Shown: in pieces, positions 38,680-49,137 of the stretch | Layout of the letters: each line of letters opens with the position of its first letter | Numbering within the stretch: position 1 is the first letter of the stretch | Source: Hippasteria phrygiana | Lineage: Eukaryota > Echinodermata > Asteroidea > Valvatida > Goniasteridae | DNA length: 64,000 nt | Direction of reading: 5' to 3' | Assembly (NCBI GenBank): GCA_037893225.1 | Contig: JAZGUH010000488.1 | Location: forward strand, 372,001 to 436,000 | Translations under genes and position numbers: made by a program | Notes under the pieces: model-generated | What the model saw: only the letters and a program-made list of their open reading frames with translations | What the model was told of the DNA's origin: nothing | Database searches by the model: none

Positions 38680-39951
38680 CCCTTTCAATACCAAGGCATA
38701 TTTTGTGACTGTGCTCTGGATACCACACTCATGTACATGACATGTCCAGTTCTTTACCAGACACTTTTGGCCACGTTTTAGTGTATAGCGCCCTCACAAG
38801 GCAATGTAATGAAAGGCTATTCTTCTTTGAAGTGTTGTGGAATCCTGAGGTTCATTGAGAAACAGCACCCCAACCTAACTAATTGAATGAGAACTAAAAT
38901 ATTGCTCTTTGAAAAGAGATTTATTTTGAGGGGTGGTTCATAAATCCCCAACTCTCAAGGATTGTTGTGATAATTGCACAAACTTGAACAAATTAGTAAC
39001 GTTTGGATGCAGTTAAGAGGGCATTTCTCAAACCCTGGCTTGGGCTTCGCGTAATTTTGTCCCCAGATTAGGCAAGATCTTGAATAGTTTTGGCTACATG
39101 TACATGTACAAATGTATATAAACGTTTGATGTTTTTAATGCAAGCAACAAGCAACATTTATTTCCTCTTCATGGTAATTCACAACAGATATAAAAGAATA
39201 CAAATAAGAAAATCAAGTCAAGAAGATCTTAAAGAGGCAAAGCATACCAGACATAACAAAACACATTAAAAAAAAAGTAAGTAAAGATTTAGAAACATAA
39301 GTTATACAGTGTACACAAAGCAACTATAATACGCGTCGCTAGCGCTGATTTGACCAGCAATGAAAATCTATACAATGTGTCAAATCGAGCTAACTCCCTA
39401 TAGCTGCCCATCTCCGTTACAAGCCATGAACAAAATTGTGAAAAAATAATCTTTTAGAATGTCAATGTATTACGGATCTGACAAATTTGAAGGGTCGATC
39501 AGAGTTCAGGAGACTGCAAAAATACAGGTCTACCTAGACAAGTACATGTAAACAAAATAGTGTGCATTTTAGGTTTTTTTTTCCCATTTTCACTCAAATT
39601 GGTAATTTTTTAAGGAAACGGTTGTTTAGGAAGATTATTTATTCATGATTATTTTGGTACCTTCCCCATTTATTATAATTATTAGTTGCAATTTTGCGTC
39701 GATCGTAAGATGTGTAATTTCTGATCAATGTTTTGCGTGTGCAGTCAATACGACATGAAATGTGTGCACAGGCAGGCGCAACATTGTGGAATTATGAACT
39801 ACATGTATGCTCAATTGTTAACCTCGCTGACCAATTATTTTGACTTCCTAGCTTTGTGATTTTTAGCATGCTTCGCACGATGGTCAATGCTGAATCAATT
39901 TTCAGCGGGCGCTGTGCACCAATGCAGGGTATAAATGCTGTGTATGCAGCT

Positions 39952-40035
39952 CCCCCCCCCCCCCCCGATTCAATGTTGGGTTGGCAGTGTGCACCGTCAC
40001 TCCAACATTGAAATGGGGGGGGGGGGGGGGGGGGG
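39952..40035. repeat. poly-C/poly-G hairpin downstream of P1 transposase
   Basis: A C15 run, then GATTCAATGTTGG, a short loop, CCAACATTGAAAT and a G21 run form a strong hairpin. The same structure sits at 53212-53293 in P2, so it is part of the element. It lies about 33 bp past the transposase stop codon in the 3' UTR. Run lengths differ between P1 and P2. Confidence 0.75.
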
Positions 40036-40067
40036 ACCGCAATAAAACCTACTCGGGCGAATGCTTA

Positions 40068-40847
40068 TCACAGACTGTGAAACTTCTCAAAGCATGGTAT
40101 TACACACATTGGTTTGTCACACTGTTTACAAATTATGCGAGTTTGTTTCCGCTTGGCTCTGGTACTGCAAACAACACAGTTGCGCTTTTTGCCAGCAACA
40201 TTTCTCCCAGGATAGTGATGATTTGGAAAGCGGCTGGAACCACATGTCACTTGACTGGCATGCTGAGCTGGGTTGTGCTTCCAGGTGGAAAGAAGTCCTT
40301 CTATCACCTTGACCCTGAAATCCAAAGTGGTCAAGTGCTGGTTTGTAGGGATGCTGTTGTATACAATGGTAGCATTCAACAAACAGATGTCAAGAATGGT
40401 CACGAAAACTCTTTTCCACCATTTCATCGATTTGTGAGGGTGCGAGTAGTACTGACACATTTGTGCTGCGAGATCACTTCCTCCCATGTATTTATTATAA
40501 TCATTGACGACAGCAGGTTTTTTGATTGTACGAAGTCCACTCAAACTGTTTTTGCTCCGAATGTCTTTCGTGTCGATATCGCAGTTTCCAAAATTGGTAA
40601 GAATTAGTTACACGTTTGGCATCCTGCCAAACGACGCACAGTTGCCCGGCTTTGGTGTAAAACTGGGGGTCAGCACCTCTTCTCATGGGGAACTTTTTGG
40701 GGTTTGCACAATCTGGAATCCCTTGTGAGGTGTAGCGTACAGTTCCACGAGCTCCGAACTTTAACTGTGACAACTTGCAGACGAGAGCCGGGCTCGTGTA
40801 CCAATTGTCCATGAAAATGAAATGTCCCTTATGTTCGAGTCCTTTAA
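40068..40847 (-). pseudogene. P1 transposase, C-terminal half, frameshifted
   Basis: Minus-strand reading matches P2 transposase from just before the second catalytic Asp (FMDNWYTSP) to the C-terminal cysteine-rich domain (CVVC...CKQC...CVIPCFEKFH). Compared with P2 there is one extra base near 40604 (GAATTAGTT against GAAGAGTT), which shifts the frame between the DNWYTS block and the GGSD block. The N-terminal half lies 15.5 kb away at 56358-58344. The gene is therefore broken twice, by the P2 insertion and by this frameshift. Confidence 0.8.
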
Positions 40848-40860
40848 CCCTTTCAATACC
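40844..40860 (+). repeat. P2 left TTAA target site and terminal inverted repeat
   Basis: TTAA at 40844-40847 is followed by the 13-bp terminus CCCTTTCAATACC. The partner at 56345-56361 reads GGTATTGATAGGG then TTAA, matching at 12 of 13 positions. TTAA duplication and CCC-starting termini are hallmarks of the piggyBac superfamily. Confidence 0.88.
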
Positions 40861-42615
40861 AAGGCATATTTTGTGACTGTGCTCTGGATACCACACTCAT
40901 GTACATGACATGTCCAGTTCTTTACCAGACACTTTTGGCCAAGTTTTAGTGTATAGCGCCCTCACAAGGCAATGTAATGAAAGGCTATTTTCTTTGAAGT
41001 GTTGTGGAATCCTGAGGTTCATTGAGAAACAGCACCCCAACCTAACTAATTGAATGAGAACTAAAATATTGCTCTTTGAAAAGAGATTTATGTTGAGGGG
41101 TCGTTCATAAATCCCCAACTCTCAAGGATTGTTGTGATAATTGCACAAACTTGAACAAATTAGTAACGTTTGGATGCAGTTAAGAGGGCATTTCTCAAAC
41201 CCTTGCTTGGGCTCGGGCTTCACGTAATTTTGTCCCCAGATTAGGCAAGATCTTGAATAGTTTTGGCTACATGTACATGTACAAATGTATATAAACGTTT
41301 GATGTTTTTAATGCAAGCAACAAGCAACATTTATTTCCTCTTCATGGTAATTCACAACAGATATAAAAGAATACAAATAAGAAAATCAAGTCAAGAAGAT
41401 CTTATAGAGGCAAAACCTAAAAAGCGACAGCTTGTGTAAGGCATACCAGACATAACAAAACACATTAAAAAAAAAAAGTAAAGATTTAGAAACATAAGTT
41501 ATACAGTGTACACAAAGCAACTATAATACGCGTCGCTAGCGCTGATTTGACCAGCAATGAAAATCTATACAATGTGTCAAATCCAGCTAACTCCCTATAG
41601 CTGCCCATCTCCGTTACAAGCCATGAACAAAATTGTGCAAAAATAATCTTTTAGAATGTCAATGTATTACGGATCTCACAAATTCGAAGGGTCGATCAGA
41701 GTTCAGGAGACTGCAAAAATACAGGTCTACCTAGACAAGTACATGTAAACAAAATAGTGTGCATTTTAGGTTTTTTTCCCATTTTCACTCGAATTGGTAA
41801 TTTTTTAAGGAAACGGTTGTTTAGGAAGATTATTTATTCATGATTATTTTGGTACCTTCCCCATTTATTATAATTATTAGTTGCAATTTTGCGTCGATCG
41901 TAAGATGTGTATGTCACAGGTTGTCCCAACGTTTAATGGGTTCCTGCTAGGTTCGTAGTTTTGTTAAAGGAACTTTGCTCAGAAATAAATCCACACGGAC
42001 AGCAAGTTATTACGTTGATCCTCTTTCTCGGGATAAAATGTTGTAATTCAATATTCATCACCCCAAGGTCATCACAAAAAATATACAGTGCATACAACAA
42101 TAGAATTGAGGATAAGAAATAAATCAAATGGTGCAGTTCAGTTCAGAAGCCAAATCAGTGAGTAATCCCAATTGAATGAATGTCTTGAATCGCTAAACAA
42201 TAATTAAAATTTGACTACATCCATGAGCAATAAACTCAATCCGAAAAATGTAAAATAAAGAAGTACCTTGAATCGAATAGGCACAGGAATTACTAAATAA
42301 ACAAGGGTTCATCCAGTTAGGATTAGCACTGATATGGTACACGATAATTCAATTAGAAACAAAATGGCAAATACATCATATTATAAATACAGGTTATGGA
42401 TCTTAGCTGGGTTTTCTGGCGCTTGCATCAGAACTTGGGTGTGGCTTGATGGACTTGACTGAGGCTTGACACGGGGGTGGCTCCGAGTCCGAAGATCAGG
42501 GTTCAGGCACACAAACCGAGTTCCGATGATATCACGAACAGGGGAATGGGACAGGTGTGTGGGGAGGCGAACCGGGTCGGCTCCCCAAAGCATGACCTAT
42601 ATGGAAAGTACTCTC

Positions 42616-43946
42616 TGTATCAGCAGAGCACAATGGTGAGGGTGAGAATGGCTATCATTAGAAACGACTTTAGGGAAAGTACAACGTTCCCAATAGTGTA
42701 AACGGGCACTCAATCTGAACAGCCTTCTCACCAGAGGTCTTAATCGCTTTCTGAATTATCGAGGATCAACATATTTGTATACAGAACTAAAAATCTAAAA
42801 GCAATATCTCTAACTAAAATATGAAACGCTTAAAAGAATGCTTACAAAAAAAGGAAAGAGGTCAAACTGCATATCTTTTTGGGATGTTCGCCCAGAACAC
42901 ATTTCCAGTGGAATGACACTTTCAGTATAACTATACATTGATCAAAAGTTCACCCAGAACATGATAACCACGGTCAGTACTCCGCACAGTGGTAAATACC
43001 ATAAAATGCTAATCAAAACATCAGGGAATAATTGACTTGGCCAAAACCCAATTGTGTTGGCCTATAGCGCATTGCGGTAACCTTACTCAAGGTCATCCTG
43101 GGGCAAGTTCCATGTGGTTTGTACACACTCGCTGTACACAATTAATAGTCAGCGGGATGTCACGGGACATAACAGAAAAGGAAGGTAATGTGTAGGCCTA
43201 TACACACACAATTTGGAAGACAATCAAAATATTGGAAATCTCGTGAACAAGACCAGTTAATTTACGGAAAAACGTGCATGTATGAATTATTGGTCATGTC
43301 ATACGAATGATCGAAGTTTTAGGCCACGAGGTATCATATAAAAAAAGTATGCAACAAGAATATTCAAAGTAATCGGAAATCAACCAAGAGGAAAATATAA
43401 TTGTACACGGACTGAGAGTATAGTGACCGATTTAAGTGAATACTGCAGTCATAACAGAATGGTAATCGGCAATCACAAATGGATCTTCCAATACTATCGG
43501 GAAATCAATGATATACAAAACCGAACATGATAATTTCGGTCAATAAATAACAGCAAAAGTGACATCGATCAAGAGTCGACCAAATATCAGCAATATAATA
43601 CAAGTAAATACAGGGTACAAGGCAAAAAAGGTTAATAGCTGAAGGCAAACGAATGCTGACTCAATATACTCATATTGGGGTTGTTCCACCCATCTTGAGA
43701 TTGTCTCAAACCGAGTCAACATAATTCAAAATACAAAGTGTCCTGCACATAAGTCAAATGGTAATAGGAAATACAAACTTCTTTTATACAATGAAAATAG
43801 GCTTACCTGTATCAGCAGAGCACAATGGTGAGGGTGAGAATGGCTATCATTAGAAACGACTTTAGGGAAAGTACAACGTTCCTAATAGTGTAAACGGGCA
43901 CTCAATCTGAACAGCCCTCTCACCAGAGGTCTTAATCGCTTTCTGA
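42616..43946. repeat. ~140-bp direct repeat pair inside each LTR
   Basis: A block starting CTGTATCAGCAGAGCACAATG and running to GTCTTAATCGCTTTCTGA occurs at about 42616-42756 and again at about 43808-43946, differing by about two bases. The same pair is present in the other LTR (offset 8,572). On the minus strand the outer copy ends CTGATACAG followed by GTAAGCC, a good splice-donor form, while the inner copy ends CTGATACAG then AGAGTAC. A 140-bp duplication inside the LTR, possibly with splicing consequences, is seen. Its origin is not known. Confidence 0.7.
43781..43790 (-). promoter_or_regulatory. Candidate TATA box in the LTR
   Basis: On the minus strand the sequence is TGTATAAAAG, a near-consensus TATA element about 610 bases into the LTR. 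The functional copy for the element would be the equivalent site at 52353-52362 in the 5' LTR, which would place transcription start near 52327. No initiator was verified. Confidence 0.35.
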
Positions 43947-44400
43947 GGAGAATCCGGCGATCGGGGGGGAATATTATTCCTTGACCACGCGCTCTGCCCA
44001 TTTCGGTGGAACAATCTCATTGGTCAAAATTATGAAACCAGGCAGATATTCCACCTTGGGATGGAGAGTGGCCAATCAGAAAGTTACTGACTACACGTGT
44101 TAGACATGGTCATAAAATGGCAGACAGCCATAACAGTTTTAGCCAGTGGCATAAAATGTAGCCATGTTGGCTGGGTTCTCTGGCCACATCCCCATCTGGT
44201 CAATTACTTATCTGTGTTGAGACAAAGGGGTCGTCTTAGCCACATATGGACTTGGTCAACTTAGGGGTAAAATCTGCTACTGGGTGCTAATTAAATTTAC
44301 TGGAACATAGAGGTGGACCATGCTTCGAAATCGTGGGAACTTTTCCTGTCGGACCAAGTGTTAAAATGGCAGTAAGGGGGAATTTTAACAGGGGCTGACA

Positions 44401-44413
44401 TTCTCCCCTCCTT
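44401..44413 (-). other. Polypurine tract
   Basis: Directly against the 3' LTR on the minus strand lies AAGGAGGGGAGAA, a pure purine run abutting TGTCAG. This is the expected position and composition of the plus-strand primer of an LTR retrotransposon. Confidence 0.8.
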
Positions 44414-44460
44414 AAACCATGGCGTCCACGACATGGCCCATCACAGGCAGGTGATGTTTC

Positions 44461-46413
44461 CTATGTACACATAGCACTTAGAAGATTATTCGTTACTTCT
44501 AAGGCCTTCTGCTGCATAGCTAGGTGTTGCTCGAGTAATTTGGCTTTAGATGCCTCAAAACCATAATATTGAGGCGGCCTCCTGTTGCGCACAGGTCTAG
44601 AACTCACGGTTGGATCAGTGTCTGGTTCATCTGTGACGTCATCTGATGCTGGTACTTGGGGCTCAGGGTTCACTTCCTCCTTTGCCTCTTCGCTAATTTC
44701 ATCGTCAAGGGGAGATGAATCAGGGGAAGAATTTGAAGCAGAACTTGAAGTAGAATTGTCAGCTAATAAAATTATCTCTTCAGAGTTTGAGTCATGTGAA
44801 CCTTGGGCAGGTTCGCTGTGTTCTGATATGGACAATTCAATTGGCACATCATTGGTAGGGGGTATGGACTCTGCTGGGGCTACCGCAGGAACAAACGCTT
44901 GGGCTCCTGGGTTGAGGGAAATTGACCGTCGTGGGGCTGGTATTGGACGAAGAACATAAAAGTTGTCGTCTGAGATGTCAGAGTCCAGGGCGTCGGCCAT
45001 ATCATCCACAGGGTCGGGAAGTGGCCGTCTCACAGGGCGTTTGCGCCGAGGCTTAGGCTGGGGTCGCACCTCCTCAACGGGTGTCCCATCATCTGAGGGG
45101 AGGAATCCACATGGAAGTAACATGTTACGATGGAGAGTCCTACTTGGGCCATCGTCAGTAGTCGGGCTAACTACATAGACGGGCATGTCGGGGCTCACCC
45201 TCCGTGTCACTCGATAGACAATCTTGCTCCATCGGTCGGAAAGTTTGTGTTTCCCTTTAAGGCCGACATTTCTGACGAGAACTCGGTCCCCTTCCTGTAG
45301 TGCATTGTCCCGTACTGCCTTGTCGTATCTGGCCTTGTACCGCTGTGCTGTCTTCTCCATGACGGCCGAAGCGAGTTCATGGGCTCGCCGGAGTCTCTCC
45401 TTCAAACCGACAACGTATTGGCCGTGGGTTTCGCCACTCTGTTGCCCGGGCAACCCAAACTGGACGTCAATGGGCAGGCGGGGTTCACGGCCAAACATTA
45501 AGAAATACGGAGAGACACCAGTGGACGCATGTTTGGTACAATTATAGGCGTGCACCAAGGGGCCAACATGGAGTCTCCACTTCTTCTTCTGTTCATCCTC
45601 AAGGGTGCCAAGCATGTTGAGCAGCGTCTGGTTAAAACGCTCACACTGGCCGTTCCCTTGAGGATGATAGGGCGTGGTCCTGGTCTTTTTGATCCCAGAG
45701 ACAGCACACAACTCTTTGATGAGTCGCGACTCGAAATCTCGCCCTTGGTCAGAGTGTAGCCGTTCCGGGAACCCATAGTGGATGAAGTAGTTTTCCCACA
45801 ACACCTTGGCTACGGTACGCGATGTCTGGTTCTTCGTTGGGAAAGCCTGGGCATAGCGCGTAAAATGGTCGGTTACAACCAGGATGTCCTTGGTGTTGCT
45901 GTCGTCCGGCTCCAAACTCAAGAAGTCAATACATACTAATTGCATTGGTGCATTAGTTTGGATAGATACTAGGGGTGCAGATTTCATGGCTCGACGTTTT
46001 CGGCGGACGCACCGTTCACACGTTTGGCATTTGTGCTCAACGTCGGTCGTCATATTCGGCCAATAAAATCTGGAACGGGCGAGGTCAAGTGTGCGCTCAA
46101 AGCCAAGATGGCCGACGTCATCATGAATGCCACGAAGTGCTGTGGAGCGGTGGGTCTTAGGAACAACTAGCTGAGATACCTCACGACCACCACTTGATGT
46201 ACACCTTCGATAGAGAACCCCGCCTTCAAGGGTCAACTTGTCCCAGTGACGAAGAAGAAGTTGGGCCTCTTTCAGCAAGTCTGTTCTCTTGCCTCCTCGG
46301 GGATTCTCTCCATCTTTCATACACCGGACAACTTGGTGTATGGCCTCATCTTCTTCTTGTAGTTGTCGCCATCTTTCCTGGCTCATCGCCGGCAGTGCAG
46401 TCTCGCCAGACAA
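44461..46413 (-). CDS. Gypsy integrase frame (650 aa)
   Basis: Integrase of the retrotransposon. The HHCC zinc-binding domain is at residues 97-135 (H97, H102, C132, C135). The catalytic core has D163 (CIDFLSLE), D222 (HSDQGRDFES) and E258 (HPQGNGQCERFN), giving the D,D35E spacing. The C-terminal part contains a GDRVLVRNVG...KLSDRWSKIVY module typical of the GPY/F-type tail. A Ser/Pro/acidic-rich extension of about 200 residues ends the frame, and no chromodomain is visible. The reading frame differs from the upstream RT frame, overlapping it by 31 bases. A C8 run (46429-46436, minus strand) just upstream is the likely place where the frames part, since one more or two fewer bases would make them continuous. 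The first Met is probably not a true start; the protein is normally cut from a polyprotein. Confidence 0.9.
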   Translation of the reverse strand: MSGETALPAMSQERWRQLQEEDEAIHQVVRCMKDGENPRGGKRTDLLKEAQLLLRHWDKLTLEGGVLYRRCTSSGGREVSQLVVPKTHRSTALRGIHDDVGHLGFERTLDLARSRFYWPNMTTDVEHKCQTCERCVRRKRRAMKSAPLVSIQTNAPMQLVCIDFLSLEPDDSNTKDILVVTDHFTRYAQAFPTKNQTSRTVAKVLWENYFIHYGFPERLHSDQGRDFESRLIKELCAVSGIKKTRTTPYHPQGNGQCERFNQTLLNMLGTLEDEQKKKWRLHVGPLVHAYNCTKHASTGVSPYFLMFGREPRLPIDVQFGLPGQQSGETHGQYVVGLKERLRRAHELASAVMEKTAQRYKARYDKAVRDNALQEGDRVLVRNVGLKGKHKLSDRWSKIVYRVTRRVSPDMPVYVVSPTTDDGPSRTLHRNMLLPCGFLPSDDGTPVEEVRPQPKPRRKRPVRRPLPDPVDDMADALDSDISDDNFYVLRPIPAPRRSISLNPGAQAFVPAVAPAESIPPTNDVPIELSISEHSEPAQGSHDSNSEEIILLADNSTSSSASNSSPDSSPLDDEISEEAKEEVNPEPQVPASDDVTDEPDTDPTVSSRPVRNRRPPQYYGFEASKAKLLEQHLAMQQKALEVTNNLLSAMCT

Positions 46414-49061
46414 TAGGGAGATGAACTCGGGGGGGGTACGGCTTGTGGTGAGTCTGTAAGACTTTCTACGAGAGGCGGCTCGTCATCGTGGTTAGTGGCT
46501 GTTGCTTCATGTGCCAGCATGCTAACACTGTGCCGTTGGCAAATAGCTTGGAACACATCTCGGGAGCAGATACCGTCCTCGCTATTCATACGCTCGCGGA
46601 GTTGAGAGATCTTCCTCTCTGTCTCTACCGACTCATCATCCACTGTTGGGGGTGGCTGGGGTCTCCGTAACAACCCGTCCGCATCAGCATTCTTGTTGCC
46701 AGGCCGATACTTGACAACGAAATCAAAGTTGGCGAGGGCAGCTAGCCAACGGTGACCTGTGGCATCGAGCTTGGCGGTGGTCAATATATATGTCAGGGGG
46801 TTGTTGTCGGTGAGAACTGTAAACGAGCCGCCATACAGATAATCACGAAATTTCTCCGTTACGGCCCACTTCAACGCTAAAAACTCCCATTTGTAGGCTG
46901 GGTAATTTAACTCACTCTTGGACAACCCGCGGCTAGCGTATGCAATGACATGAGGTTTGCCATCTTTTCCTTCCTGATAGAGGGCGGCGCCGAGACCAGT
47001 CCCACTCGCGTCGGTGTGGAGCATGAAGGGTTTCTGATAATCAACAAAACCTAACACGGGTGCAGTCGTTAACTTCTGTGTGATGGTCTCAAATGACGCC
47101 TGGCACGCCGAGGTCCACAGTTCACCGAAGGGCTCGTTGGGACTGCGAAGTTTAACTCGGTGTTTCCTCTTCGTTGTCTTGCCACGATGCCGCTTCGTCA
47201 AGTCACAACCCGCAGTTAACTCGTTTAGGGGCCTGGCAATTGACGAATAATTCTCCACAAAACGGCGGTAATAGCCAGTGAACCCTAAATATGATTTCAG
47301 CTCCCGTGCTGTATTGGGGACAGGCCACGACCTAACTGCATCTATCTTGCAGGGGTCGGTACTCACACCTTCAGCAGAAATGACGTGACCAAGACACTTT
47401 ACCGACGACTGGAAGAACTTGCATTTTGACGGGCTAAGTTTTAGCCCGTACCGACGGAGACGCTCCAATACTCCAAGTAGACGCTCTTCGTGTTCTTCTG
47501 CGGTTTTGGCAAAGACAATGATGTCATCGAGGTAAACAAAAACACCATTGTGATGGAGATCGCCCATACACTTCTCCATGAGGCGCTGGAAAGTGGCCGG
47601 TGCATTAGTGATACCCTGCGGCATACGGTTAAACTCGTAAAAGCCCAGAGGGCACCAGAAAGCCGTCTTGTGCTTGTCCTCTTCTGCCAACTCAATCTGA
47701 TAGTAGCCTGACTTCAAATCGAGGCAAGAGAACCATGACGCACCATTCATAGCGTGGAGGGCGTCTTCTATTTTGGGGATGGAATATTGGTCACGCACAG
47801 TTCGAGTGTTGAGTTTTCTATAATCTATGCAAAGACGGAGGTCGCCATTCTTCTTCCTCACAAGAACAATAGGAGAGGCAAACTGGCTTTCCGAGTCGCG
47901 TATGATGCCTTTACCTTGAAGATCTTTCAAGTGTTGCCTGGCATCGGCATAGTCGGCAGGAGGAATACGGCGACAATTTTCCCGGAAAGGTGTCTCGTCA
48001 GTCAGTCGGATCTTGTGTTTCACTGACGCAGTACAGCCGATGTCTAAGTCGTCTTGAGAAAAGACATCGACACGGCGGCGCAAGAGTGCTGTGATCCGAC
48101 TGATATCTTCTTCAGGGAGGGGTGACCCTTCAAAATTAAACTCAACACTCTCGCCAGCGGGACCGGACTGACTGAAATTAGGGGTAGATGGAGACTCCTC
48201 CTCTGAGGGGAACGGAAGTTTTTCAGCTATGTCTGAGACAGAGGCAAGTTGACAACGTGCGGGGACCGTGATACTTTGAAATGACGAATTAGCCAGAACT
48301 ACTTTAGTTTTCACTCTCCTCCCTGCAGATAACTCGACCAGGCTGTTTCTCACAGTGATGCCATTCGGGAGCTGAGCCGAATTTCCCTGCTCGACGAGAA
48401 CTTCACGTCTGGACCGGGGATGGTTGTGAACCTGACCTGTCACGTGCACTTCTTCACCTGGCCCGATGGTAACAGCCCTGACGGATTTTATGGTACTCGA
48501 ATTACCAGTAGACGGAGAAGTCAGGCAACACTTATATGCTGTCTCCCATACACGGTCGACCGAGAGTTTCCCAATGAATTTCTTTCCAGCCTTTTCCTCA
48601 CATGCCCGCAACATGCCGCGCACGACACTGGTGTTAGTGCCAACAAGCAAGGGGACATCATCCATTCCTTGCCGATTAGGGCACACAAGGGCTAGGGTCG
48701 TGACCTCCTGTTGTGTTCCTGCGGAGCTGGCCGGAAACTTGAGGTTCAACTCGATGTAGCCCTGGTATGGCACCGGTTTTCCAGCCGCACCTATCACCGC
48801 GAGGTGTGACAGGGGTCGTAGCTGACGATGAGGCAGATGGCGGGCGTGAAAACCTGCAGATACACAAGTGACCTGTGACCCAGTATCAAGGAGACACTTG
48901 GAGGCGTGTCCATCGATGAAGACAGGGGTAATGGGCTGTTCACCGACGACACCCGGGGGGACATCGCTGACGTACTTGGAAGAAGAACCTTGATAATGTA
49001 TCTCAGCACTTGTGTGTTTCACTGGACCCATTGGGCGGTTTGGGGCGGTTGTCGGATCCAC
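46383..49061 (-). CDS. Gypsy protease-reverse transcriptase-RNase H frame (892 aa)
   Basis: Aspartic protease at the N-terminus with LLDTGSQVT (D59-T60-G61). RT domain about 350-610: first catalytic Asp in SCLDLKSGYYQ (D448), RMPQGITNAPATFQ, and YLDD (510-513). RNase H about 660-790 with D684 (HTDASG), E726 and D752 (LTDNN), followed by a NADADGLLRRP tether where the family usually has NADALSR. The frame opens after a stop at 49077-49079 and begins with GTG at 49061, so it is presumably reached by frameshifting from gag rather than by internal initiation. After the C8 run at 46429-46436 the frame continues for a short unrelated tail and stops, detaching the integrase. All catalytic residues are present. 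Confidence 0.92.
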   Translation of the reverse strand: MDPTTAPNRPMGPVKHTSAEIHYQGSSSKYVSDVPPGVVGEQPITPVFIDGHASKCLLDTGSQVTCVSAGFHARHLPHRQLRPLSHLAVIGAAGKPVPYQGYIELNLKFPASSAGTQQEVTTLALVCPNRQGMDDVPLLVGTNTSVVRGMLRACEEKAGKKFIGKLSVDRVWETAYKCCLTSPSTGNSSTIKSVRAVTIGPGEEVHVTGQVHNHPRSRREVLVEQGNSAQLPNGITVRNSLVELSAGRRVKTKVVLANSSFQSITVPARCQLASVSDIAEKLPFPSEEESPSTPNFSQSGPAGESVEFNFEGSPLPEEDISRITALLRRRVDVFSQDDLDIGCTASVKHKIRLTDETPFRENCRRIPPADYADARQHLKDLQGKGIIRDSESQFASPIVLVRKKNGDLRLCIDYRKLNTRTVRDQYSIPKIEDALHAMNGASWFSCLDLKSGYYQIELAEEDKHKTAFWCPLGFYEFNRMPQGITNAPATFQRLMEKCMGDLHHNGVFVYLDDIIVFAKTAEEHEERLLGVLERLRRYGLKLSPSKCKFFQSSVKCLGHVISAEGVSTDPCKIDAVRSWPVPNTARELKSYLGFTGYYRRFVENYSSIARPLNELTAGCDLTKRHRGKTTKRKHRVKLRSPNEPFGELWTSACQASFETITQKLTTAPVLGFVDYQKPFMLHTDASGTGLGAALYQEGKDGKPHVIAYASRGLSKSELNYPAYKWEFLALKWAVTEKFRDYLYGGSFTVLTDNNPLTYILTTAKLDATGHRWLAALANFDFVVKYRPGNKNADADGLLRRPQPPPTVDDESVETERKISQLRERMNSEDGICSRDVFQAICQRHSVSMLAHEATATNHDDEPPLVESLTDSPQAVPPPSSSPYCLARLHCRR

Positions 49062-49137
49062 TACAGCTGCCCGCTGTCATTTCCCGACTTCTTTCCACTC
49101 ACATCTCTCGCCTGTCGAGCCATCATCTTTTGCTGGA

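Larger units (their letters stand above)
38680..40847 (-). mobile_element. piggyBac-like element P1, 3' fragment
   Basis: Begins with the terminal sequence CCCTTTCAATACC and contains ~1 kb of 3' noncoding sequence, then the C-terminal half of a transposase on the minus strand, ending at a TTAA (40844-40847) where P2 is inserted. The same ~1-kb 3' region is found again in P2 at 40848-41911. No TTAA precedes 38680; the flank there is the tandem repeat ending CTATAT, so the original target duplication has been lost or the end rearranged. Confidence 0.8.
41912..44400 (-). repeat. 3' LTR (element orientation), 2,489 bp
   Basis: Same length as the other LTR at 50484-52972, with a constant offset of 8,572 bp at every point I compared and no difference noticed in those stretches. 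At nearly 2.5 kb it is long for a gypsy LTR. It holds an internal direct repeat (about 42616-42756 and 43808-43946) and no convincing coding sequence. Confidence 0.9.

Noticed and set aside
38680..41911. Simple tandem duplication of a ~1-kb region (38.7 and 40.85 kb)
   Set aside because: The copies start at the same transposon terminus and the second is preceded by TTAA with a matching partner at 56358, so nested transposition explains it better.
44585..44959. Ser-rich plus-strand open frame opposite the integrase
   Set aside because: It is antisense to the acidic Ser/Pro-rich tail of the integrase frame, with mirrored codon composition.
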